A stretch of DNA of 64,000 bases from Tilletia caries. Its lineage: Eukaryota; Basidiomycota; Exobasidiomycetes; Tilletiales; Tilletiaceae. This document shows positions 53,514 through 63,599 of this stretch, one piece after another. The position numbers and the translations under genes were made by a program. Where the stretch lies: positions 1,039,501 through 1,103,500 of the forward strand of contig JALUTQ010000024.1 in assembly GCA_032718865.1 (NCBI GenBank), in the 5' to 3' direction. Each line of letters starts with the position of its first letter. Positions within the stretch are counted from its first letter, which is position 1. The notes under the pieces were generated by a model, which ran no database searches, was not told the DNA's origin, and saw only the letters and a program-made list of their open reading frames with translations.

Positions 53514-55090
53514 CTATTCCGGCGCGTGATTGGCGTCTGGCGATGCCTTAGTATGGAAGCATGCTGGTTCGAACTTGGCCGTGTTATCGCCTGAGCTGGA
53601 CGACTTTCTTGCCACCATTGCCTTGATGTCGTCTTCATGCTCGCGACGAACCTTGTCGATGGCCGTCCTCATCGCTTCCTCGTGCTCGCGCCGAAGCTTG
53701 TCCATTGACATCTCCATCGCGTCCTGGTGCTGGCGACGCAGCTTATCCATGGACGCTTTCATCTCTTCGTTGTGCTCGCGAATAAGCTGATCTTTTGAGA
53801 ACTTGTGTCGTCGCTCCAGATCTTCGAATCTTTCCTCGAATTCCGCCTTGAGAGTGCGTTCCTCTTGGCGATATGTGTCATGTGAGGCCGGCCAATCGGT
53901 CGCAGTAGAAAACGAATCGAGTCACGTCCGTATTCCACCTCTGAAGGGGTATTCAGAAATGATTTTGGACACGTCCAGAGTTTGTGCTTTTTCGGGTATA
54001 TTTTGAACACCCTCCAAATCTCACATTTGTCCAGAACTCCTTCGCAGTCAGAACTCGTGCTTTGGCCATCGCCGGATCAAGGCAGGTTTTCAATGGTTTA
54101 AGTCTGCCAATATAGCGCATCGCCTGAAAAGAGGTCACTTCCAACACGATAACTGACCAACAACATCACCAATCGTTGTACTTGGACCTGCAGTGGATAC
54201 CTGAACGCAGCACCGTCTCTCCATTGAAATTTTAGTGCTGTTCGTTATGTATTATTTGGTGCCATGGTGCGAGAAGTGAAAAAAAGTCTGGTAGAATCAA
54301 CAAAAATCGACGAAACCATCCGAAAAAAGGTCTTCGATCTCTTCCACGAGAGATACCACGACAGCGTGTCAGTAAACCATACTCAGAGCAAAGACAGTCT
54401 GGGTAGAGCTTTCAGCGAAGAAGAAAGTGCGCTTTGATTGAAGAGAAATGGTTGAGATCCCATTGAGCTGTGTCGGTTTGGGTGAGAGGGGTCATTTTTT
54501 CCTGCTCGGTGGAAAGGAAGAGTTCTGGACAGAAGAGTTTCTACTCGCACGATTTTGGCCGAGGAAGAAGTCTGGAGGGTTTTACTAATTGAGCTCCAGA
54601 ACTTCCACTTTTAGACCTCTCGAAAAGCACTAGTTCTGGATTTCTGAATACCCCTTGAGTGGAGATTTTCGATTCGGACGACTTGCTCCTCTACGACGCG
54701 TCGCCTGACGTCCTTGACTTCCGGTTCCGTGAACGCTTCGTCTAGTTCTTCCTCGATATGGTCGCGTGTATAGTCGCAGTAGGTGCTTATCTGATGCTGT
54801 GTTCATCGAACAACGGAGAATGTCAATACGAACGCATTGGTGGGGTGGCGGGCTGTCACGGAACACGGAAGTACGTTCCTACTGGGATACTGTCGGGTCA
54901 ATGAAGTAGGAACGGTGCCACGCTACGATGTGTCTATCGTGCAGGTGTTAGTGGACGGAAACGGAGATGTGTTGAGGGTGAAGAAGGTGGTGTGTAGGTG
55001 CGCGCCTGCCGTAGTCGAGTGTTGCATGTATCGGTTGTGCGGAATGCCACGTATCCGGTCGCTGTCAAAGCGCGAAGTCGATATCCCCGA
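53514..55090 (-). pseudogene. Coiled-coil protein gene, interrupted by a family P element
   Basis: The 3' part (53900-53514) is a coiled coil: RQEERTLKAEFEERFEDLER, RHKFSKDQLIREHNEEMKAS, then three near-identical 15-16-residue units with the core (S/A)xDK(L/V)RR(E/Q)H. Upstream, beyond the insertion, ISTYCDYTRDHIEEELDEAF, TEPEVKDVRRRVVEEQVVRI and ENLHS are readable, and before them AGAHLHTTFFTLNTSPFPST. Stops and a frameshift (near 53925) separate the blocks, so this is a broken gene. The helical-repeat C-terminus resembles that of the Myb/SANT partner protein at 48.7-50.3 kb, but there is no SANT domain to confirm kinship. Confidence 0.45.
53945..54655. mobile_element. Family P element with 3-bp target duplication
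   Basis: 711 bp with inverted termini AGGGGTATTCAGAAAT and ATTTCTGAATACCCCT, flanked by TGA (53942-53944 and 54656-54658). The outer AGGGGT matches family L, suggesting one PIF/Harbinger-like source. Inside, GGACACGTCCAGAGTTTG and CTCCAGAACTTCCAC occur near the ends. No coding frame of its own. Confidence 0.85.
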
Positions 55091-55420
55091 GAAAGGATGA
55101 GATGAGATGGATCGTCATACCCGTACCTTTGCTCCTGGATACCTGTGTTTACCTTTATCTGGGTCCACTTGATCGTACCCTAAGCTGGGTTTGCCACCGG
55201 TCGGATGGCCCCTTTTTCTCGAGAAGGCACTGTATAGAGGCTTCGCAAAGGTATACAATTATACATGGCCGCTCGTACGCCGATGATTGGGCTGTTGGAA
55301 AGCTCCCCCCTCACTCTTTCTGGGTCCAATCCTTCTATTCGTCGCCGCTTCCCTCCATTCTAACCCACGTTCCGCCTTTCCACCCGCTATCTCTCGCTAT
55401 AGCCGCTCGTTCATTCGCTA

Positions 55421-55561
55421 TGGCCCGTACCAAGAATCTCGCCCACAAGTATAGTGAACACCATCCTCGCGTCGTAGCGGTCAAATTGTCGTTCCAGACC
55501 GCGCGCAAGTCTACCGGAGGCAAGGAGCCTAAAAGAAGACAATTGCGAGCAGTACAGGAGT
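55421..55561 (+). pseudogene. Histone H3 N-terminal tail fragment
   Basis: An ATG at 55421 begins MARTKNLAHK, followed by an unrelated insert (YSEHHPRVVAVKLSF), then ARKSTGGKEPKRRQLRAV and a stop. MARTK and ARKSTGGKxP are the H3 tail around K4, K9 and K14. The histone fold is absent. The 5' flank is pyrimidine-rich like that of the H3 gene 3 kb downstream. Probably a failed duplicate. Confidence 0.65.
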
Positions 55562-55923
55562 AGTAGTAGGAGGTAAGCATCTATATGACTCTCGAGCCGT
55601 TCTTGAAGATCGACGATCCTGAGAGTGTCATGGAGCTTATGCAGCTTCTCTTGGGGGCAGTACGTCTTGGGGACAGTACGTGGTCGCGTTCCGGCCGCCC
55701 AGACAACAGCAGGCTATGGGAGATGGGTAAGTTGAGCTCGAAGTCAGCGCACGTCAAACGAAGAACCGAGCGCGTACACTCACGTGCGGAAACGGTGGGA
55801 GGCGCGTCTGCTTGCGTTCCTTGACGCCCTTCTTGTTCTAGAGGAGGGGTGAGGGTTGAAGTCCGATGGTGAGGTCCAACGGTGAGGGCGAGAGGTCAGA
55901 TGATCGGGGCGATGAGAGGTCCG

Positions 55924-55992
55924 ATGGTGGTGATGGTGGTGAGGGGGTCGATGGTGGTGATGGTGGTGAGGGGGTCGATGGTGGTGATGGCG
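55924..55992. repeat. GATGGTGGT-type tandem repeat
   Basis: A 27-bp unit made of GATGGTGGTGATGGTGGTG plus AGGGGGTC occurs about two and a half times. On the reverse strand it would encode a His-rich run, which I regard as a by-product. Confidence 0.85.
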
Positions 55993-56050
55993 AAGGCTGA
56001 GGGTGATAAGAGGGGTTATGGCGTATATCATGGTTATGGTGGCGACATCT

Positions 56051-56825
56051 TTATTTGGGTTGAGTCGTTGTCCCACAGCTCCGCTGATGCTTGCGGAGAT
56101 TGGAAGAAGTCGCTACCCTCTCGTGTCGGAGAATCCCGCACGTCGCGCACCGCCATCGTTCTCGGAGGTCCGGGTAATCCTCCGCGCGCGTCGTCTGCTT
56201 TCGTTCCTTCTTGCCCTTCTCTGTGCCGTTTCCTCTTGATCCGCGCAATTTCTTGACCACCTTGCGGCTATGCTACAAGATCTCGTTATCCGATAGGGGC
56301 TCGGTGTCACATGTCTCTTGTACCCACCTAACCACCCCGGAGTAATGCCAGCCCTTCCATGTTCCCTTCGAGGAAATCGCTTGGAGAGCCGCCTTAGGCA
56401 TGGAAACCCTAGCCTCTTTGATGAGGTGAGAGGTCGGAAGGATTGATGACGGCTTCGAGCTGTCGTTTCAGAGCAAGGGAAAGATAGAGAGAGTAGTGGA
56501 AGGTAATAATTTTCTGGCCGGAGATGCTACTGTGAGTCACGCTTCACTCACAAGTCTCGACTCACCCAGATCAGATCCCAATCGGGTCGCTGGTGCTCTC
56601 CTATGCTGCGCTTCATAGCCTCGTACGCGATCGTGTACGCCTCTCGAATCTCTTCCGGGAGCAGTTGAAGACATCGCTGTGAAGATGTCGGTAGCTCCTG
56701 GGTCGGCTACGTATGGGTAGGTGCTTGATCGGTGACTTGAATATACATGGGATCGAGACCGGGTATGAAGCCTGTCGGGTCGTACGCAAGAGGAGGAGGG
56801 TTGTGCCAGTTGTTGAAGCGATCCA
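56051..56825 (-). pseudogene. BED zinc finger gene fragment with upstream exon
   Basis: Upstream exon (56825-56567): MDRFNNWHNPPPLAYDPTGF, IPGLDPMYIQVTDQAP, one in-frame TAG, then LLPEEIREAYTIAYEAMKRS and EHQRPDWDLIW ending at a GTGAGT donor. Downstream ORF (56260-56051): GKKERKQTTRAEDYPDLRER then WRCATCGILRHERVATSSNL and RKHQRSCG, a BED-type finger C-x2-C...H-x4-C. The TAG interrupts the first block. Whether the two belong to one transcript is inference. The region 56310-56560 between them has no other feature. Confidence 0.45.
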
Positions 56826-56960
56826 TGATTCAGTATGTCGGGGTATGTCGTCGTCGTAGAGATGGTGGTGGTCGGCCATGGTAAGTACTAATACTGCTTT
56901 ATTCAGCATTATTGCTGCTCGACGTCATCACGCCTGCATCGTCAAGAACAATGCCTTCCC

Positions 56961-57257
56961 TCAACAACAATGACCCTTGCCAACCTTGGTGGTGTACATC
57001 CGGGTCGCGCTCGTAACATCCGCCTTCTCCTTCGTAGCAGACCGAGGTACGTTATGCTTGCGACTCAGTCGCATCTTCGTCGTGCTCATCATCGCCTGTT
57101 TGGGTCTACACAGTGCGGCATCTACTTCTGCTGCTCCTTGCTCAGATGCCGGCTCCTCAGGGCTCAGCGAACGCGTACTTCCTTCCCCTCGTGCTATCCT
57201 CAAGTCTTCGACTGCGCCCGTGTCCACATCCGTTCGTGCGGTGAGTAGCTCCGCCAA
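56961..57257. other. Coding-like region, strand undecided
   Basis: Both strands are open. The forward frame has a hydrophobic stretch RIFVVLIIACLGLHSAAS and could be an extra exon before the carbonic anhydrase remnant. The reverse frame (99 codons) is polar: MAELLTARTDVDTGAVEDLR. Neither has a recognised motif. Confidence 0.25.
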
Positions 57258-57504
57258 TCCTCATCGAACTCTGTCGTCAATGCTTGCTAACGTCGATCTA
57301 CTTTCTCAGGATTGCATCTCTGTCCCTGGGCTGGGCGAAGAATGGTGTGTGCTCCTTGCATGTCCAGAAGGAAGGGTGCGACGGTATAAAGAGTCAAGTT
57401 CCTGCTGCAGTCGGAAGCATGTCTGTCTATCACCCACTCACTTACTCTCCATTCCAACCCACTCTTATTCCTACCCCTCTCGATCTCCAGGCTCCACATC
57501 CAAC

Positions 57505-57995
57505 ATGGCCAGCTTCACCTTCTCCCGCCTTACCTCTCTCCTCGTCCTCGCTGCCTCAATGACAACATCACTGGCCGTGCAACCCGACCTCATCCGTCAA
57601 TTTCAGGAGGCCCGCGCCATCGCAAAGAGGGCAACCGAGCCCGTCACCGACTTCGAAGGGACCGACTCTGTCTGCACCTCGCAGAACGCTACTACCAGCC
57701 TTCTCTCTGGAGTTCGAGTCCAGCCCGAGCTCGTCACCGCATCCAACTAGACCACAACTGCCTGTCCCAACAGGGCACAGTTCGCCAGCTGCGCCGAGCA
57801 CAAGCCTACCATTGCTTGGGTTGGATGCAGTGACGCACGTGTCCCGGAGAGTGTAGTCTGCTCTTTCGACCCGTGCGAGATCTTCGTGCTCAGGTGAGTT
57901 CCACAGCCTTTTCCTGCCCCTGTTCAACTGTGAGGATACTGACCCCAAAGTGAGACTTCACCAACTTCAGGAACATCGGCAACATTGCCTGCTTC
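57505..57995 (+). pseudogene. Secreted beta-carbonic anhydrase, truncated
   Basis: ATG at 57505 gives a signal-peptide-like start (MASFTFSRLTSLLVLAASMT). An in-frame TAG at 57748-57750 interrupts before the conserved core. The core reads AEHKPTIAWVGCSDARVPES and VVCSFDPCEIFVLR, then across a GTGAGT...CAG intron (57894-57970) NIGNIACFSC. The zinc and catalytic motif C-S-D-A-R and P-x-E-I-F-V-x-R-N-I-x-N define beta-class carbonic anhydrases (CO2 hydration). After NIGNI the second zinc site (H-x2-C) region is absent. The family normally has about 200 residues, so this is a dead copy. Proline or glycine in DPGE is Cys here. Confidence 0.8.
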
Positions 57996-58281
57996 TCCTG
58001 CGGGCACCCACGAGCAACACGAGCAGGTAGACCGGGCGGTAGTGGCGGTTGTGCGCGCGCGGATGTCACACAGACTGTGTTGTGCAGACGAGTGCATGCT
58101 GGAGCTGCTGCGGTGGGGTTGACTTCACCCCAGGTGCGTTGGAGAGTTGTACTCATGTTTACTGACGAAAACTCTTGTTCCAACTCTCTAATACTTGAGG
58201 AAACTCAAGTATACTGCTGAATACTCTTGTTTTCTGGCAGGCCGAGGAATCGTCTCCCTGGGACCAATACGGAGGCAAATG

Positions 58282-58289
58282 TATAAATA
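58282..58289 (+). promoter_or_regulatory. TATA box of the histone H3 gene
   Basis: TATAAATA lies 103 bp upstream of the H3 ATG and is followed by a pyrimidine-rich leader (CCTCACTCTCTATCCTCC). Position and sequence fit a core promoter. Confidence 0.6.
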
Positions 58290-58391
58290 CAGCGACTCTG
58301 GATCCCCCTTCCTCACTCTCTATCCTCCTTATTCATTCTTTCTCCCCCTTCCCCCTTCCTTCTGGCCTACCTTACATCCCTTCTTCCCACT

Positions 58392-58973
58392 ATGGCCCGC
58401 ACCAAGCAGACGGCTAAGCGCTCTACAGGAGGCAAGGCTCCTCGCACGCAGCTCGCCAAAAAAGGCCGAGAAGCTCCTTCGTGCCGCTGGTGGTGGTGAG
58501 CATCTCCTCCTCTTCCGAGCTTGGTTCCACGGTGCTTACTCACATGTCTTCTGCTCCTTGTCCTGCCCTCCCTTTCCCAGTCAAGAAGCCGCATCGCTAC
58601 AAGCCCGGCACGGTCGCCCTGCGCGAGATCCGCAAGTACCAGAAGTCAACCGAGCTGTGCCTCCGCAAGCTCCCCTTCCAGCGCCTCGTACGTGAGATCG
58701 CTCAGGATGTCATCAGGACGGACCTCCGCTTCCAGACCGGGGCTCTCGCTGCGCTTCAGGAGGCCTCCGAGGCTTATCTGGTTTCCATCCTCGCAGACAC
58801 GTGAGTATGTCGACCTACTTTCTTTATATCTGTGAGACTGGCTTATGGCTACTGACTGACTTTCCCTCTCATTCCCATCCTGAAGCAATCTGGCAGCCAT
58901 CCATGCTGGTCGTGTAACCATTCGACCCAAGGACATGCAACTTGCCAGTCGGCTCCGCGGAGAACGGTCTTGA
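58392..58973 (+). CDS. Divergent histone H3 gene, three exons
   Basis: Exons 58392-58495, 58581-58800 and 58886-58973, GT-AG introns. The tail is [20 protein letters not shown]; residues 8-9 are K-R, not R-K. After LAKK it reads [10 protein letters not shown] where usual H3 has ATKAARKSAPATGG, so the K27 site is lost. The fold is well kept: [80 protein letters not shown], ending RLRGERS. One extra A in a six-A run (58457-58464) breaks the frame; with five A all three exons are in phase. It is not CENP-A-like: no long N-terminus or extended loop 1. It could be an H3 variant, a decaying copy, or a good gene with one sequencing error. Confidence 0.85.
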
Positions 58974-59427
58974 TGCCGCTTAACCTCACTTCACTCCTAA
59001 CCCTGCCCTCACTCTTCTTACTCCTTAACGACCGATCTTTCCATCAATGCATCCGTTGTTGTCCGCATGTTATCCGAATGTCTGTCGTTGTCTGCATCCT
59101 TGAAATTTCTCTAAGTCTTTTTTATGCTGTACGGCACGCTTACGGCCGAGAGAAATAAAGATTTGGGTTGCCACCCCGCTCGAGCCCCATCCAGCTCCCT
59201 CCCATCACCATCACCTCGACACCTCTCCATCACCGTCATCTCTACCCTCTACCTGTCCTTGGCTACCGTCTGCAGGCACGCAATCTCGTCTCCCTCTGGC
59301 CTTCAAGCGTTTCCTCACTCTTCTTCGCCGTCATCCTGAGGAAGTCAGGACGGCTACATTGCTAAGGACGAAGCCAAACTCTTCACCACACCCGCCGGCC
59401 CTTGTCATCTGCCCACCCATCGTCGGC

Positions 59428-60532
59428 ATGCCACGCGCACAGCGCTTCGTCAAATGTCACTGTTCCACATGCGGGGCGACAGGCCAGACAGTGGCTCGGG
59501 CAACACGAGACCAGCATGAACTCGACGATTTCGATACGATCCACGCGGTTCGACAAGACGGTTTCGGTTCGACGTCCCGCTGAACGACGACAACGACATC
59601 GACATGTTATTACAGGAGGAGGGAGGAGCATGGTTAGACAACAGCGTAGATGTGAGCATGCGTCTCTGTGATTTTACTCTTGGGATCTGACTGTGCTGAC
59701 ATCTACTTCCACGCGCCTTCACCTTACGTTCGACCTCAGTTCGATTACGAAGGTCCTCAAGATGACCAGCTTCAATTCGCAGTCGAGGATATACCTGCGG
59801 ACGAGCTGTCCAGGATAGCAGCGGTGGACGTAAACCTTGTCCCGACAATGATTCAACTCCGGTCAAGGTGGAGGGCCCTGGACGACTCCACCGTTGTCGC
59901 ACGACTGGAAGGTCTGTGGCTGTTTGAGCTGCTTCTAGTGTGGCTCAATGCCACATTCGGTCTGTCCGAACAAGTCTGCGCACTACTACTCACTTTTGTC
60001 GAGGCGATCGTGGCTCAGACGGCACAACATGCGGGCTGGATCCCGACGTTGCACACCAAGCCCCACATGTCGGTCCGTCTGCGACGAGTACGACGAAGTC
60101 TTTGGCAAGGCTCTATATCGGTGACCTATGCGCTCTGCCCTGACGGAACGTGCTGGACGCCTCACCTTTTGGACGACAACACCCCCTACCCATGCTCCAG
60201 GTGTGGGAAGCCCCTACTACGCGGTCAAGACTCGTCAGACGACGAACTCGATCCACCAAGTGCTGCGGTTGCAGGTTCGGACAGTATTCCATCTACCACA
60301 CGATCCAACTCCAAAAGGCCGAAGCTCTCCCTCCATTACGAGCCGATTTCATCCTGGCTACTCGAAATAGCCCGTCGGGAGAAGTTCTTCGACCTTTGCG
60401 ACGAATGGCGCACAAGGAACCAAAAACCCGATGTGTTCGAGGATATTTACGATGGGGCAGCCTGGTAGAACGACGCTGTTCTGCAGTCTCATTCAGACCG
60501 CAACCTATCTCTCACCCTCATACTAGGAATGC
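59428..60532 (+). pseudogene. CACTA/TNP2-type transposon protein, N-terminal part
   Basis: Starts MPRAQRFVKCHCSTCGATGQ, a C-x-C-x2-C start typical of basidiomycete CACTA-type proteins. A shifted segment follows (PLNDDNDIDMLLQEEGGAWL), then the long frame 59668-60468: AVEDIPADELSRIAAVDVNL, WLFELLLVWLNATFGLSEQV, YALCPDGTCWTPHLLDDNTP with a zinc-binding PCSRCGKPLL, and YEPISSWLLEIARREKFFDL, CDEWRTRNQKPDVFEDIYDG, AAW. A stop at 60466-60468 interrupts; the same frame continues NLSLTLILGMPAG, where the transposase core would begin. The catalytic core is missing. The protein fragment at 28.2-28.9 kb may derive from a related element. Confidence 0.65.
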
Positions 60533-60682
60533 CAGCGGGCAGATAATGCAGGAACGCAAGGCCCATTGCTATGGCCCCGGGCGTGAAGGGCGTGTTATAC
60601 ACAGAGCGGAAACAAACCAACGTGCCCCAACAGTCATGCGTGAAAACAATCTGGACGAGCATACAGATATCGGTCGTTTGGC

Positions 60683-61219
60683 ATGGCGCTCGACAAGGAT
60701 CGACCGTTGCTGTGTGCCAGCATTCTTTCGCCGCTGTTCTTGATCTTCGGGCGTGGTGGTGGTGGGGCCGCTGCAATCAAAAGACTCGCATTCCATGCCG
60801 CCGCCCAAGGCATTAGACAGAATCTTGACTGTACCGTCCCTGAAGCATTGGAGAGCGCGAATGAGAGTCGGTCGACTGTTGTTGACAAAGACGGCAACAA
60901 TGTTCTAGAAAGCTGCTGAATGTATAAATGCTGTCACGTTCAGCACGGGAGATGCCCTTCACCATCACTGCAGACGTACCCTTCAGGATTCCCTGTCACT
61001 CAATGACTTCTCCCAGATTCTTGGAGTGCCGAGCTTGCCGACGTTCGACTTGACGAGCTGGACCCTGGAGTTCCTGACCGAACGACCTTGTCCTCGACAG
61101 ACATCGCTCTCCGAAAGCGCAGCGGTCGGCTTGTTTCATCACAGGACATCAATGTCGACCGTGCTGACGAGAAGGAAGACCGCTTGGCGAAAAGCATCCA
61201 ACCGAAGCAGGACTGAGGG
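60683..61219 (+). CDS. Weak gene, unrecognised
   Basis: The forward frame from 60683 reads MALDKDRPLLCASILSPLFL, IKRLAFHAAAQGIRQNLDCT and VPEALESANESRSTVVDKDG. Further on, LQDSLSLNDFSQILGVPSLP and, in another frame, LDELDPGVPDRTTLSSTDIA and INVDRADEKEDRLAKSIQPK. Composition suggests an old gene with breaks or introns. Reverse frames overlap. Confidence is low. From 61220 to 61620 short frames continue without motif. Confidence 0.3.
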
Positions 61220-61623
61220 TGGCTGAGCACGGGTCGCAAGCAGATTGCCGCATGTTTGTGGAGGGAAGTTGGAGTGACTGAGCGGTATAAGTTTAGGAGG
61301 AGGTATATGCCGACGAGGACCAGCGAGGTCGCTTGCCTTGCGCGTCAAGGCTTTGGAGGCGGTCGAGACTCGAGCCGTACATGGGCGATGGCTGCTGACC
61401 TCCGCAAAGCCAACTGGGCATGTCCATTGTCCGCGCAGAATTGAACTGCATCCGTTCTCGAAGTCGAGCACGATCCAGATCTGCATGGTGTTGAGATGGG
61501 TGTCCGATGGCGTTCCTTATTCGTCCGGTGTCGAGACTTGGGAGAGGCAGTGGGTGGGTGTGCTTGCGAGTCGACTGTGGCGAAGGCGCCGACTTCGAAC
61601 CGGCCGTTCCTGGTTAATGACGG

Positions 61624-62313
61624 GCAGTGGTGCATATTATACTATAGTATGTCACTTTTGAGTCAGAAAGTACTATAGTATATAGTATGTTTTTGAAGAT
61701 GAGCCACATACTATCCATAGTATGCAAAAAGTATATACTATCTCCTGATAGTATACTATAGTATGCGGCGTAAATTATATGCCACTTGAAGTCTACTATA
61801 TTCATACTATAGTATATAATGACAATTCCTGGCCGAATCGTGACTTAGTATGTTACTAAAAGTGTATTATAGGATAGAGCTAGTATGTCTGCATGACATA
61901 TATAATGCACTAGAAGTGCACTATAGCACACAAATAGTATACTTTAGTGTACAGCAAGCTCTTTGCAATGATCCTAGAGACATCCTATTGTGGATGTTTT
62001 TAGGATACTCTTTTCATACTACTCTGAAAGTATAATATAGTATAAAAAGATGATACATCCAGTATACTGTTTGAGTACTATAGTATACTTGTATACTACT
62101 GTAGGATAGTTCTAGTATAATTTTCCCCAAGTGAGGCAAAACATACTATAATCATACTATATTACCACCGCCAAAACCAAATAGTATATAATATGACCAT
62201 CGAAGAAATGGCGGAAATTCGGGCATACTATAGTATATTGCATAAATAGTATATAGTATATACTATATTGTATACTATCGTAGGATACTATCGATAGTAT
62301 GTTGCACCACTGC
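61624..62313. mobile_element. Family G element, full length
   Basis: 690 bp with perfect 11-bp inverted termini GCAGTGGTGCA / TGCACCACTGC and an interior of TATACTATAGTATA, GTATACTAT and AGTATAATATAG words. It is the only family G copy with visible ends. No target duplication was resolved. No coding frame. Confidence 0.82.
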
Positions 62314-62510
62314 TCCAAGTTTACATGAAAAAAAAAAACTCAAAAACCTCACTATCTCCATACTTTCTTCACTTTCCCGGCCCGGCCAAAGTGAAAGTTC
62401 ACTATTTTTTTTCGACGGCTCGGAAGTGAGAAGCAAAAGTATAGTGAAAGTTTCACTACGAGTTCTCACTTCCGAGTTACAAAGTATACGAAGTGCAGGA
62501 AGTTGCCGAG
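62314..62510. repeat. AGTGAAAGTTCACTA-word DNA
   Basis: Directly right of family G: TCACTATCTCCATAC, GTGAAAGTTCACTATT, TATAGTGAAAGTTTCACTA and TCACTTCCGAG. Another small palindromic vocabulary; ends undefined, though TTGCCGAGGCCTGG at 62502-62515 resembles a family A right terminus. Confidence 0.5.
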
Positions 62511-62694
62511 GCCTGGCTCTGTGCCTCTGTCCCTTGGCCTCTTCCTCCCCCCCCCCCCCCGGTGGTTCGAATCGGAAGGTCAAGTGAAACGGCTTGCACT
62601 TATTTGTCACTTGCCCCCAGTCTGGTCATAATAAGTCCCTGTGCGAGATGTGTGTTTTTAAAACAAGGGAGAAAAAAGGAAGGAAAAAATCACA

Positions 62695-63599
62695 ATGGTA
62701 ATGACGCACTACCCTGCTTGCTCATTCGCTATAGTCGCATATTGCCCCTTCGCCGAACTAACCCTCCCTCCCCCAGCCGCCGATGCTGTAGACTGCAGTG
62801 CCACGAACCACTCGCTAGTACTCGGGTCGCGCACCCACGCAGATATTTGCTCCATGATCCAACGGTGTCCCCCGCACAAATATCGTCTCGCAATCACTCC
62901 ACACAATGTCGGTGGCAGACGGCCAGCCACGAGCTTGTCCGTGCGGTATGATGGTAGCCTCTTCTACGTGCAAGGTACAGAAGTTGATGCGATCCAGCTT
63001 GTCGATCCGGACCGATCGATGAAGCATATCTAACACCGCCTGTCCCATCTTGGCTAACCTTTCAGAGGGTTGGGCCGGCATTGAGTTCGAGCAGTGGGAA
63101 CAGGTTATCGAAGCTATTTGGGAGGCCCATGGGGAATGCGTCAAACGTCAGTTCGATCCGGATATGTTCTCCACGAGGCTGAGATGCACCAAGGGAATGA
63201 AAAGAGTCAACTCATCAGCGAAGGTGGTGGGAGTTTCTTTCTCCAGGCGGCGACGTTTTGTTCGTTCGTCGCCCGCGAGGAGCAACGCTTCTGTCTCAGC
63301 GAGTAAGTCGCTCTCTCCTACAGACCTTAGCCGTCCTTCTGGATGTGCATTGTGCAGTGGCAAGATCGTCGAAATTCTGGTTCCAAACAGGGATCTGCAA
63401 GAATGTTCTCTTTGACGTTGCTTGGGTCGCAGAGGCCTTTGTCACAGCTTTCGAGGCCGGTGATCCATTCTCGGACGAGGGGGCCAAAAGGGTTGAAGTC
63501 TGGGGAATAGCATTAACGTCCAATGAAGCACGCGGTGGTGAAAGAGCGGCAGATGATACAAATTCCGCAGCCTTAGACAGCAGTCCTCGAATGACGTGA
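62695..63599 (+). CDS. Unrecognised gene, probably two to three exons
   Basis: The first frame (62695-63033) reads MVMTHYPACSFAIVAYCPFA, ADICSMIQRCPPHKYRLAIT and RYDGSLFYVQGTEVDAIQLV. Then 63050-63300 reads EGWAGIEFEQWEQVIEAIWE, AHGECVKRQFDPDMFSTRL and, shifted, SQLISEGGGSFFLQAATFCS ending RFCLSE at a GTAAGT donor. After an acceptor, LAVLLDVHCAVARSSKFWFQ and ICKNVLFDVAWVAEAFVTAF. Good composition, no family recognised. Frameshifts make intactness doubtful. Confidence 0.45.

Noticed and set aside
55780..56076. His-rich reverse ORF as a metal-binding protein
   Set aside because: The His run is produced by the GGTGGTGAT tandem repeat and has no support outside it.
58392..58973. CENP-A / Cse4 centromeric histone
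   Set aside because: No long divergent N-terminus or expanded loop 1, and the canonical MARTKQTA start is present; it is closer to canonical H3.
61624..62313. AT-rich family G region as a centromere or replication origin
   Set aside because: It has discrete inverted termini and dispersed relatives, which fits a mobile element better; no independent origin signal was seen.
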